A stretch of 64,000 nt of DNA from Aphrocallistes beatrix. Its lineage: Eukaryota > Porifera > Hexactinellida > Sceptrulophora > Aphrocallistidae. Below the pieces are notes generated by a model, which saw nothing but the letters and a program-made list of their open reading frames with translations, did not search any database and had not been told where the DNA came from. Positions within the stretch are counted from its first letter, which is position 1. The number at the start of each line of letters is the position of its first letter. Where the stretch lies: the NCBI GenBank assembly GCA_963281255.1, contig OY725490.1, forward strand, positions 6,944,001 through 7,008,000, in the 5' to 3' direction. The position numbers and the translations under genes were made by a program. This document shows, one piece after another, positions 11,173 through 21,953 of this stretch.

Positions 11173-14100
11173 TCAGACTAGGGTTTGGGATCCTTGATGC
11201 TCCTTGCTGACAGTTTGGTACAGCTCTAGCTTGGTGCCGTACGAAAAGTAAGCCGGTTTGTTTTTCACTAAGCTAGGGAGAGACGTAATTCGCTCCAACT
11301 CTGTACTGTGGGATCTAACATGCTGGGGGAAGGCAGTAACGAGGGAGCTGGCTCTTGCCCTGGCAGGGAGATCATCTGACACCTCTGAGTAGGAGGAGGC
11401 GGAGGAGGAGCGAGGGTGAGTCGATTCCATTTCCTCCACACCGCTGTCAAAGGTCGGCGTGTTGTAGCGCGAATTCTTAGCGCTGGAGGGGGGCGGGGGG
11501 TGTCTGATCCGGAGTTGGTGGTGCGCATAGGACGAGTTCGCACTGCTTTTCTGCTGAGAGAGTTTGCGGTGAGCGGAGTGGAGTCGAGCGGACCTGAGAG
11601 GAGAAGGGAGGCTGGAGTGTGCAGGGTCCCTGCGGATCGTGGTCCTGGCCGCCATCGCAGCAGCTGTCGCCGGCCACTGGAGGGAGACTCTATGGGTGGT
11701 TAGGGAGTTGGGGTAGCGGCCAGCTGTCTCATGAGGCAGAGAATAAGAGTAATTGCGGTTATTATTAAAGTTAGGGAAACTACTAGTAGATGAGTACGGC
11801 TCCCCGCTCCCATCGAAGAGAAGAGGGTTTGAATACATGACGGGAAACTCACCCTGTTTCGGAGGGCTGGAAGCCGGGCGAAGGAGGAGCTCCTGGGGGG
11901 GCGGGGAATCCGCGCAGTAGGCTGGGTAAGAGGATGCTTTGAAGGTCTGGGGAACCTGGGAAGGGGACAAAGTGACCTGAGTAGAGATGAGGTGCTGGTC
12001 CGATTGCACCAGGGTCTGTATGGCATCCGGGAGCTCAGTCATCTCTTCTCGATCCTCTTCCCCGACTGTGTAGCTCTTGCCCTTGCTCCCGGAGCCGTAT
12101 ATCAGGTGGTTGCAGATAAACACGAGGATGACGAGGACCAGTAAGATCAGGAGCAGCAGCAGGATAGGGAACGCTCCGTACAGGAGCACCTTACCCCAGA
12201 CGGGGAGTTCCACCACGGAAGTGGGAGGCTGGGGAGCGGAGGTGGTAGGAGGGCTGGTGTCACAATGTGTGTCATCGGGCGAGTCAGTGACAGCACTAAT
12301 CACCATGGATGTGTTACCCACCGATATATTCAGTTGAAGGATGGAATCGGATTCGAGAAGTTGGTAGAGAGAGTGTGTGGATGCCCCGCATAGAGTGAGC
12401 AGGTGCTTGGGACTGTTTTGGATTAGGTCTGTGTGGCAAGAGAAGTGTGAGAGGTGCAGTTCTGTATCCGACAGGTTGCAAGCGCACTGAGCACGAGAAA
12501 CTTCCAACAGGGATTGCATGATGGGGGTCAGGGGATCAGGGGAGGGGATCAAACTACAGTTCTCCACCAACGCGAAGATGACTAAGTGTGTAGTGACAGT
12601 ACTCGGAACCGTGGTGGTGGTGGTGGAGGTAGGGGAGGGACTAGGAATGTCAAATCTGACATTGAGACACTTCTGAGTTCTCCTGAACTCGTTCAACTGA
12701 GCCAGGCAGCAGAAAGAGGCGTTAAAGGCGCCATAATAAGTTGAAAATATTGACTGAGTATCCACTGTTAGGTTAGTCCCATTGATGCTAACACCTGACA
12801 AGGAGGAGTTGTGAGTCCAGGATGCAGTCACGTCGAGGTAGCGAGTGGAGAAGGAGGAGCTGTCTAGAGAGCAGGACAGGAGGATGGAGCCCTCAGGGGA
12901 GTCCAGGTGCAGACTCCCTACCGCATCGGACACCTGGAAGGAGCGGTTCTGGGTGAGCACGGAGAGGAGGAGAAGCTGCTGAGATATCGGACTGATTGTG
13001 ACCTGAATACTGGCATTATACTGTCCAGCCTCATTCTCAGCGGCACAGAGGTATGTCCCCTCAGCTGAAAGGGACAGGTTGCTCAGATGGAGAGTCTGGC
13101 CTACGGAACAGACCTCTGTCTGGGGGGTACAGGTGGGAACACCTGTCCACTGAGGAGACATAGTGACCGGCACAGAATCGTTCTTCAGCAAACACTCCAC
13201 CTCTACGTCAGAGCCCTCCCACAGCGAGAGGGAGTTGGAAGGAGAGAGGACCAGCTCTGGAGGGGGAAGGAGGAACAGAGAAAGCTGGGTGGAGGCCACC
13301 TGACCCCCCACTCGGTACTCCACTCCTATGTCTCCGGAATGGGACTGCTGTAGGCTAGAGAGATAAATTGACACCTCGTAGTAATTCTCTTCCTCCTCGC
13401 TCAGCTGATTGATACTCCAGCCGAACTCTGTCACGTTCCGCCTCACTCCGTTCATGATGTAGAACCAGTCCAGCGCGTAGTCCCCCTCAGGCAGACTCAG
13501 GAACGCGTGGATGCTCACGTTCCCTCCCATCAGCTGGTAGAGGCTGCCGGCGGGGCGGGTAACAACCGCGGGGTTGGAGGTAGTGACGTATATCCAGCTC
13601 TGGAGGGAGGAGCTCCCAGACCTGCAGAAGAAGTAGCTGGGTTCTGAGAATCGCGCAATAAACAATCCTCCGAATTGGACCGCCTGGTACACGTCCTCCC
13701 CGTCGTAGGGGACTGGCGCATCGTTCTGGTACCAGGATACGTCGCTGCCGTCGCATAGGAACACATATGGCGCCTGTCCCGACTTGAGGACCTGTACCGA
13801 GTTCCCGGGGATGGACTCGTACTGGTCGGAGTTGGGAGAGACCTTCCGCTGCATACACAGGTGCTCTATCACGAACAGCATAGTGGAGCTGCTGCTGCTC
13901 CTCCCGCCGTACCCGATGAAGGAGCACGCGTATCCCCCCTCTTCATCCGGACCAGCTGGACGGATGGACAGGAGACTCGTGGTGTAGTACTGGTCATCCT
14001 GTGGGTTTAGCGTCGTGTAAGTGTCTATCAAGTAGCTGCCCCCGGGAGATATCACTTGGTTTCCACGCTTCCATTCCACTGAGAGAGTTGAGTCTCCAAT

Positions 14101-14829
14101 GCCAATGCACATCAGCCCTATGCCCCGACACTGGAGCACCCTGGTAGAGGAGGGGAGGGGTTCCACTACAGCTGGCGTCTTATGGACTGTCACGTAAAGA
14201 ACTTTGGTGGACGTATAACCTTGAGATGTGGCTTCAAATGAATAGTTTAGAATTGTTGAGAAGTCTGTCACGATAATTTGACAGTCAAGACACCCTACAA
14301 AACCTTGCGAATTACAACTCGACAACTCTGCGCCGAGGTGACTCCATCTCACCACTAGATCGCTCTGGAGAGACGGATAGGTCGATGCACAGGCAGACAG
14401 CGTTACGCTCTCGCCCTCATAAACGTCGTATTGCCCTGGATTCGCCACGGTGGAAACCTGGGTTATGTCGGCGAACATGCTCTTCACCTCTACGCCAGCT
14501 GAACAGGTGTAAACACCTGTGTTTAACTGTGAGAAGGAGGAGATGCGCGCCTGGATATACCGGGTGCTGGTGGTCAATAGGGGGGATTGTGAAGCAGTTG
14601 TTACCCAATCAACCGAATTATCGACAGAGCTGGAACAGTTCAGAATCAGTTGCGCATTGCTCGGGACGCTGAGAACTCCATCAACGTCTGAGAGTGTTAC
14701 AACACTTCCATCTGTAATTTCTGCGGTTATTCTGAGGATTGAGTAGCTTGAGGGCAATCGTGTGAGAATTGTTAGGAGTACAAAAAATAAAATATGTCCC
14801 GATGAGGTGATAGTAGAGATGAACTTCAT
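11173..14829 (-). CDS. Single-pass receptor with about seven Ig-like domains
   Basis: Single exon, 1,218 residues. An N-terminal signal peptide (ILFFVLLTILTRLPSSYS) leads into about seven Ig-like domains, recognised by Cys...Trp...YxC patterns such as NTGVYTCSAG and AEGTYLCAAENEAG. A Ser/Thr/Pro-rich stalk, a Cys-containing membrane-proximal region, a transmembrane helix at about 880-908 (PILLLLLILLVLVILVFIC) and a tail of about 310 residues follow. The tail is rich in Ser, Pro and Tyr. Residues 1145-1150 (SSYSEV, Tyr 1147) fit the ITIM consensus, and ELYQTV at 1204 is a further possible SH2 site. No kinase domain is present. The architecture suggests a cell-surface adhesion or recognition receptor, but I do not recognise an orthologue. 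The lack of introns in so long a receptor gene is odd, since Ig domains are usually separated by introns. Confidence 0.85.
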   Translation of the reverse strand: MKFISTITSSGHILFFVLLTILTRLPSSYSILRITAEITDGSVVTLSDVDGVLSVPSNAQLILNCSSSVDNSVDWVTTASQSPLLTTSTRYIQARISSFSQLNTGVYTCSAGVEVKSMFADITQVSTVANPGQYDVYEGESVTLSACASTYPSLQSDLVVRWSHLGAELSSCNSQGFVGCLDCQIIVTDFSTILNYSFEATSQGYTSTKVLYVTVHKTPAVVEPLPSSTRVLQCRGIGLMCIGIGDSTLSVEWKRGNQVISPGGSYLIDTYTTLNPQDDQYYTTSLLSIRPAGPDEEGGYACSFIGYGGRSSSSSTMLFVIEHLCMQRKVSPNSDQYESIPGNSVQVLKSGQAPYVFLCDGSDVSWYQNDAPVPYDGEDVYQAVQFGGLFIARFSEPSYFFCRSGSSSLQSWIYVTTSNPAVVTRPAGSLYQLMGGNVSIHAFLSLPEGDYALDWFYIMNGVRRNVTEFGWSINQLSEEEENYYEVSIYLSSLQQSHSGDIGVEYRVGGQVASTQLSLFLLPPPELVLSPSNSLSLWEGSDVEVECLLKNDSVPVTMSPQWTGVPTCTPQTEVCSVGQTLHLSNLSLSAEGTYLCAAENEAGQYNASIQVTISPISQQLLLLSVLTQNRSFQVSDAVGSLHLDSPEGSILLSCSLDSSSFSTRYLDVTASWTHNSSLSGVSINGTNLTVDTQSIFSTYYGAFNASFCCLAQLNEFRRTQKCLNVRFDIPSPSPTSTTTTTVPSTVTTHLVIFALVENCSLIPSPDPLTPIMQSLLEVSRAQCACNLSDTELHLSHFSCHTDLIQNSPKHLLTLCGASTHSLYQLLESDSILQLNISVGNTSMVISAVTDSPDDTHCDTSPPTTSAPQPPTSVVELPVWGKVLLYGAFPILLLLLILLVLVILVFICNHLIYGSGSKGKSYTVGEEDREEMTELPDAIQTLVQSDQHLISTQVTLSPSQVPQTFKASSYPAYCADSPPPQELLLRPASSPPKQGEFPVMYSNPLLFDGSGEPYSSTSSFPNFNNNRNYSYSLPHETAGRYPNSLTTHRVSLQWPATAAAMAARTTIRRDPAHSSLPSPLRSARLHSAHRKLSQQKSSANSSYAHHQLRIRHPPPPSSAKNSRYNTPTFDSGVEEMESTHPRSSSASSYSEVSDDLPARARASSLVTAFPQHVRSHSTELERITSLPSLVKNKPAYFSYGTKLELYQTVSKEHQGSQTLV

Positions 14830-15726
14830 CTTGGATCAGCTTTATGCATGCTATGCGGAGGAGAGATAAATTATCTTATTTGTACTCAAAAAAACACAAA
14901 GTTGTAACAACATGAAGTTATTACGGAATGTATGATATCTCAGAATTTATAGAAACGTAATCTCGAATACTTGCGAATAAATTTTAAACCTTTATGATGT
15001 AATCTAAAATTAAAAAATGTAGATTGTGTTATAAGGGCCACCCAAACAGAAATGCCGAGTTGAGAGAACAATTCTCATACTGGGGCTATTACTTCACTTT
15101 TATAGTCATGTGGGTTAGGGAAATTAACGAAACCAGACGTAAATATTTGCATTCAAATGCTTCGCGTATAAATATGGCCAGTAACCTCGTGATTTGAATA
15201 AATTCCTAAAATAGTTTCCTTCTAGGATCATAGACATAATTAGTCGTCATTAAAAAACGAAATAAATCCTAAAAATCATCTGTTTGAATGTTTGAATCTG
15301 TCTTCCTTGTCTATGAATATATTTCAGGCGCAACAGAGAAGCCCATTGATATGTGTTGTGCTGTGAAACAAAGGGTTTATCGAAGGACAGATGATAACGC
15401 CATATATCTACGGGATAACCTAGAACCTTATCTTTAGGATAAACTGAGCAAAGGTTAAATACAGATATGGCTAAGTGTCAGGTTCAGAAACCTATCACGA
15501 TTAAGTGTGAGCGCGCAATATATTGTAACGACGGAACTATTAGAAGAGAGGAAGTGATCAGTAGCTTCCTCATTCTCAAAAATGAACAGACCAAATCAAT
15601 TCTTTAATGTGCAATATTTACAACAAGTTTAAATTCAAATGTTTATAGATTTATAAACAAAAGTATTCAAAAAATATTAGAAAATAAACAAAGGCAATAA
15701 AATCTGAAATCAGGCTCTGAAGATAA
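14830..15726. other. Intergenic, AT-rich, no gene seen
   Basis: About 897 bases between the Ig receptor start and the IRS-like gene stop. Strongly AT-rich with no long open frame. It must include the 3' untranslated region of the IRS-like gene and the promoter of the receptor. No RNA gene or mobile element was recognised. Confidence 0.6.
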
Positions 15727-18700
15727 TCAATACTGCTTCTCTCTGTGCTGCTGCACAGTGTGATTTAGAATCATCGACACCTTGTGGTCGATCAGGTCGT
15801 AGTGTGTGGGAGGATCCGTGGAGTTGCGTGTGTTTATAATTACTGTGGCATCTCGCTTACTATTTTTGAGTTCCAAATCAGCATAATAGATACTCTCACT
15901 CTCGGAAGGCTGGGTTCTGAAGCTAAAGGATTTAGCTCCCTTGTTGAGCTGGGGCTTCTGATTCATTGTCACCTGTGGAGTGCTTTCTTGCTTCTTTAAA
16001 ACCCTCGGAGTGGTAGCCAGTGGGTCTGCCTGCTGTGGAGGAGACATCAGGTTGAAGTAGCGAGTGTTCGGAGGAGGAGGAGGGTTAGAACTCTTCCTAC
16101 TCATGTCCACCATCACCTCATATACTTGGCTGGATGCATCTTGATTATGCTTAGGTTGAAGGAAAGGGGATGTATCCTGAAGTGGCGAGCTCTCAAACAC
16201 CTGGGACTCCACGAGTGTGTCTAGAGGCTGTTTGCTGCGGGTTGTGTTAGTTTGGAATAGGAATGTGACGTCACCATCCTCAGCTTTACCGTTACTCTCG
16301 TCTTTATTTGCACTAATCATCTGCTCGTAGCAAGGAGAGGGGGTGCGGCAGGATGCGACGCCTCCTAGGATCTCCAGGCTGTCTCGAGCCGCAGCAGCGA
16401 GACGGTCGTAGTCGCCATCGGACTCCATCATTATGATCGGATTCTCGCGATCTAAACATGAAACAGAGTGAACAAATATTCGTAGATCATTTGAGGGGCG
16501 AATGGGGCATACCGAGTTCAGCAGTGGTAGGGACAGGGAACTGAACCCCAGAGTTGTTACTGGGACACTGGTAGTCCGAGTTAATGGGTACTTTATAGAT
16601 ATTACTCTCTTCCTGGGAAATATCTTCAGGGAGGAACTCGCTCGAGGGGACGGGGCGAGGCTTAGGGTCCACCAGGTTGTAGACCGTGTCGACAGGAAAG
16701 TTCTTGGGAGAGGAGTAGAGGATCGGAGTCTGTGGCATCACGGGCGAATGGGATTGCAGGGGGGTACCTGTGGCGAGTCAGAATAACCAACATATACTAG
16801 GCATACAGGTTTAACTAAGTATCAGAGACGTACCTATTTGCGAGGAATTCTCCATGCTACGACTGCCTTTAGTTTCCAACAGACGCAACCTCTCCTTCCG
16901 CACATCGGCGGGGATCTGGGATTCGAGATCGGAGAACTTCGCGTAAGGAGCAATGTCCGGAGCATTCATAGGCAAGGATCCCTTGTAGAAGGTGGAGTTT
17001 CCTATCTTCTCCTTCGCGCTGCTGTTAGTCAGCTTCTTGGTAGAGATCGTGTTCAGTTTGGCTGGAGTAAGAATTATAATTTGAATGTAAAACTGTAAAA
17101 ATCCCATTTTAAATATTCAGCATACCAATTTTGCGGCCTAAGCTAGGAGAGCTCTTCTTGGTGACGGACAGCTTGGAGATCATCTCGTTCACGTCATAAT
17201 ACGAGTGCGAGGGAGGGGTGGACTGGTGCTTAACTACGTTGCCCTTCCCATCCGTGATGGCGTGTGAGAGCTTGGTCACTACATCTCCGTTCTCGCCGAC
17301 CTTCAGCTCCTGAGTGTCATCTATCAGGAGAATGTCGTAGCGCATCTTAATCCGCTCAGCGTCATTCCCACTCACAGTCTGACTCTTCTTTTTGGGGAGA
17401 CCTCCTTTGGTCTTGTTGAATGTTACCTCAGGGGTGTCAGCTGCAACTCTGCCGTTGCTCGGAAGAGAGGCTCTCCTGTTCTCCATTCCGTTCGGGAGAG
17501 GAGGGAGCTCTGTCTCCTCCCTCCGTGAAAGAGTGGAGAAATGTTGCATGCCAGGAGGCGTCTGACTCATGGGTATGGGGGTTTTCGGGAGGGGGGGAGG
17601 GAAGTTAGGATAACCAGTAGGTTGAGCGAATCCAGTATTCACTGGAGTGTGGTCAAACACATCTGGAGCGAAATAGTTCTCATTGTCCGCTATTGGTCCT
17701 TGCATTAAGTTTCCCTATTCAGCAATAGGATGGGATCAACTGCTGTATTCGCTCATTAGAAAGGAGTGAAACAACTTACAGTATCAGAAAGTAGATCGAC
17801 AGAACCCGGAGGCAATTCTTCTCTGAACTTGTCCCAACAGAGGTATCGCTGTGTCACGAGGAGAGGGAGCGTGCTGCTCATCACACTACAGTGAGGAGCT
17901 AGGTTAAAAGTAATGAAATACTCAGCTCACTCTGACTGAGTCGTTCCTCACTTAGAGAGTGTGGAGTAGAAGTTCTTGGCCAGCACTTTAGAGTGAACGA
18001 ACATCCAGAGGTAGCCGGACCCCGTGTCCGTACGTCTGCCCGACTCTATGAAGACCAGCTTCTGCCAGTGTCCGCACCTCCTCAGGTTCTGGATCTACAA
18101 ACACGCAGTTAATAATGCACCGAGAAGACGGACAATCAGCAGTGCTGGTGGGAGGGAGCATTACAGAGTAGGTGAGTATCTGCGTGCCGGTGTCCGGGTC
18201 CAGGAAGACGAGAGAGGAGCGAGTGAGGATCAGGAAGAAGTAGCGGTTATTGAACTGCCATTTGAAACCAAGTTCCGTCTGTAACACCTCCACAGGACAC
18301 GCATCTTCTACAGGTTGGATGGGTTCAGTAAATAAATATCAATAAATAGAACTTGAATACTATTCCCAAACTTACCGAAGTCCATATTTCCGAATATGTT
18401 CCTGTTGACGAGTGTTTGCTTGGTGAGTGGGAGCTCCCTCTTGGGGTGAATGGACAGGGGGATGACAAGGTCTGGAAGTCGGGCAAGGAACTCCAAATCA
18501 GACAACCAGTCTTCAAACTGATCCCTCGTCTCGACTCCCAGGTACAGCTCCTCCACTGTATCTCTGTCCAGTTTGATATCCACTCGGATGAAGTAGCCGC
18601 CCTCTTTCGAAATCGCACTTACTTTTGAAGTCGTCTCAATTCTCTTCACACACGTGACTGAGGTCAGGGGGATAACACTTGTTGGCTTTTTCTTCGTTTG

Positions 18701-18899
18701 TTTCTGATCGTCGTAGAACTCCAACTGGGCTGTCTTGTTCATCTCTCCGGCCGAACGCAGTACCAGATATCTTTTCTTCATCGACTATAGAGAAACAGTG
18801 TAATTTAGTTCTTGAAATCTGTTCGCATGTCTGCTAGGAACTGACCTTAAACAGAACTTTTCCCTTTTTCACGTACCCTTCTCTGACTGTGGTTTCCAT
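15727..18899 (-). CDS. Insulin-receptor-substrate-like adaptor (PH + PTB + tyrosine-rich tail)
   Basis: Nine exons by frame: 18846-18899, 18376-18784, 18165-18307, 17952-18094, 17780-17885, 17126-17714, 16834-17061, 16513-16767 and 15727-16451, giving about 883 residues; introns are 61-70 bases. The N-terminal PH domain (VREGYVKKGKVLFK, then SMKKRYLVLRSAGEMNKTAQ) aligns with IRS proteins (KSMHKRFFVLR...ARLEYYE). A PTB domain follows (about 140-240, IQNLRRCGHWQKLVFIESGR, compare LMNIRRCGHSENFFFIEVGR in IRS). The tail carries one YxxM p85-PI3K site (YEVM), several YxxP sites (YFAP, YKVP, YQCP) and YDVN, YNLV and YADL. IRS adaptors relay insulin/IGF receptor signals to PI3K. DOK proteins share the PH-PTB layout, but the sequence is closer to IRS. 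Having only one YxxM is unusual for IRS. Confidence 0.87.
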
Positions 18900-19040
18900 G
18901 CTGTTATGTATTGCTAAGCTTAGTGAATGAAACATTGTTAGATACTGCAATTTAGTAAAAGCGATTAAACTAAGTCTTAATTTAGTCTGACTGATTCGAA
19001 AAAATAGAACGAATGTATCGAACTCGCAAGTTCCTCGGTG

Positions 19041-21760
19041 CTAAGCGGAGTCTAGCAGTGTGAAGAGAGCAGGGTACAGCTGCAGAGCAGAGGGGTTCCG
19101 GACCAGGAGTAACGGGGGCAACCTGACCTTCTCTTGCGCCTCAATCAGTTTGAGAAGAGAGCTGGTCAAGATACACCCGACTCCCGCCGAGTAGCCCCTG
19201 CAGAAGGAGTAGCCTCCCGACGTGATGTACCCGCAACACTCTCTGGAATCCTCTGGCACCCGACTCAAGCCCATCTCACTCAAGAGGGTGTCAGAGGGTT
19301 TGTAGAGACATGAGGATGGGGAAAGCTCTGGTGTTGACTGGGAAGAGATCTCTCTTACTTCCTTTATGTGCCTTTTCAGTACATTCGTCGCGGCTTTTAA
19401 CTCTCTTGGCTCCACAGACACACCGCAAACAACTTGCCTACCAGCAGATAGCGTAGTCACCCCTAGAGAGCTGGTGTTATCGATGGAGAATGAGCTAGCA
19501 TCTCCAATTTCAGAATCATTCTTGTAGAGAGCAGCAATGGCCTGCAGGTCTCGGTGGGTGGGTAGGAAGAGTGCAGATCTACTCTCCACACAGCCTCTCC
19601 CCAGCATGTGCACAGACGCCAGCACGAGAGAGTTGGGGAACTGTAGTGAGATGTGCTGGAGAGGTAAGGGATCAGGAAGAGGGGGCAATCGCTTACAGGG
19701 ATATCTCAACCTGTACGGCTTAGGGATGTACTTGTATGGCATATGGGTTCTAAAGAGTGCGCTCTGTAATGACAGTACAGCTCTCCTTTCCCTCACAACA
19801 CAGTAGCGAAGTCGTACACCAGCAAGTGCTGGTTCAAGAGTACTCGTTGACTCTGACTCGCTAATGGGATGAGAGATAGTTGTCTCTGTGTCCATTAGCT
19901 GGCACTCGCTCTTCACGAGAGACCCCCAGGGGCAGTGGAAGGGAGTAGACACCCCCAACTTCCCGTAGTTGAGCCTCTTGTCTGGAGGTCTCGAAAAGAA
20001 CTCCTTCTCTAGAGATCGCCTCTTCTCGAACGAGTCCAAGACGTAGCTGTACGTATCGATGTGGTCGCGAGGGAAACAAGGGACCTGTCGCTCTAAACTA
20101 ACGCGCTCCAACTCTCTCATCCCGACCGGTTTCACACCTCTGTAAGTGAGAGCCACCCAAGAAGTCAGCACCCAGTCTCTGGGAAGGAAGAGCAACACTC
20201 CTGCTCCGAATGCGGCCGTCGATCCCACAGACCCGTGACACCCCGGGGTGGTGACAAGGAGCAGAGGCACTCTGTCCGTGGGGAAGGGCAGCTCTTGAGA
20301 CTCACGCCTTCTGTGCGTGTTGATGCTGTGGTCTGAGTGTCTGCCTTCTACTGACATACGTCTGTGCTGTGCGTTAGAGAGCTGTGAAGTGGAAAACAGG
20401 TGTCTGTTGGGGAGGTAGACACTCGCTACCTCCTGTACGCGTGGAGAGGGAAGGTGGGGCGTGTCAGGTATCACTTCAACCCCTCCTGAGACGGGTGTGT
20501 CTTGTTCTAGCTCAGACTGAAGCTGTAGCAGCAGCTCCGTGAGCTCATTCCTCTCAGGAGGAGAGGTGTGAAGAGGCACCCTCTTCTGTGGGAGAGAAAG
20601 TCTGGGGTCCAGGGCAGTGTAGCCGAGGATAGAGTCGGGGGGAAGGTGTGAGAGAGGAGTGCGAGACAGGTCCTGGAGGAAGGAGGGGAGGAGGGGAGAT
20701 CTGTGGTTGAATCCATCATACCAGTGTCCAGTATCTTCAGGGGAGGGGCAGGTGGAGAGGTCTGGTGGGAGCGCTGCGAGCAGAAGGTGCAGAGAAGAAG
20801 GGCCGAGCAGCTGAATAGAGCCGATCTCAGATGTCAATTCCTGACAGGACACCCCTCCAGCCAGCCTCGCCACCAGCGGACTCAGCTCTGAGCGCATGGC
20901 AGGGTGTGCCACTAGCCAGAGGGAGGAGGGGGAGAGAGGCAGCAGGGTGACAGGACCAACGGCCCCGTGAGGGTAGCTGTCTGGGTGGTGCAGGGTTGTG
21001 TCGAGGGGAGACAGGGAGAGGAGGAGGGAGAGGTCGAGGGAGGGGGGTAGAATTGAGCGGAGAGACTCCGTGAGGAGAAGCGTCGTGTCAGAAGATATTT
21101 CAAACACAGACAGATAAGACGTGTCAACAGCGACACAATTCCTCGCCACTGAGTGGTATGCGTGTCGCATACACTTCTGAGTGGGACTGAGTGGGAGTCT
21201 CCATCCGAACTGCTCCGTCATGTGGAAGCGTTTCGCGTGCCAGATGTGAGTAGGCAACCACTTCGACTTCTTTTTCTCCTTTCCTCCCTCTTCGCAGCTG
21301 TTAGAGAACTGCAGTACCATTCTCTGCAGACGGAGATTCCTGAGGTAGCTACAGAGGAGAGAGTAAAGATACGGAATGTAACACCACCTCAATGGGCACT
21401 CACCGTCTCTTCCTTCTGTTCTCCTTCACACTCCACTTGGGCTTAACTCGCTTCAACAACTGCTTCGGGTGCATCTGACTTTTGGCCCGCTGTCTCACCC
21501 TCACAGGAAGTCTCCTCAGGTTGTGACTGGCAGCTCTTCTCCTCATGTGTCTACAGAACAGGTGTCCCCAATCATAGCACAACTAAGAACTGAGTGTGTA
21601 TCACTTACCGAGGTAGAGATTGAGACACTCGCCCCCTCCTCTTCAGCACGGCGGTATTCAACTCCTCTGCGAGACTCGTCAGCTCTTGGGACCTGGCGCA
21701 GCAGTACTCCCATACAGGGACCCCACTCAGATACTCCTGCTCACCTCCAGACGCATCCAT
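19041..21760 (-). CDS. POP1: RNase P/MRP protein subunit POP1
   Basis: Three exons, 21609-21760, 21404-21550 and 19041-21348, give 868 residues; introns are 58 and 55 bases. The POP1 signature runs across the exon joins: LPRHMRRRAASHNLRRLP, then WLPTHIWHAKRFHMTEQFG, both near-identical in human POP1. A POPLD domain lies toward the C-terminus (about 550-640, HISLQFPNSLVLASVHMLGR), followed by the C-terminal domain. POP1 is the largest protein of RNase P and RNase MRP and holds the catalytic RNA for tRNA 5' processing and rRNA processing in the nucleus. Length is a little under the human protein. It lies 141 bases upstream of the IRS-like start on the same strand. Confidence 0.95.
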
Positions 21761-21953
21761 GGTCAAAAGCTACTAACTAAACCACAGGATGAGTGTACTT
21801 ACAACGCGTTTGTCTAATTGCTGGTGCTCGTAACACACTACAAGTGAATGCTGGGCTCTTTCATAAGTGCGAAAGTACGTACATTCATATATACACATAC
21901 AATTGAGCTGATTAACAGTGAAAGGTGTGAAGTGGCATTGAATCCTAAATTGG

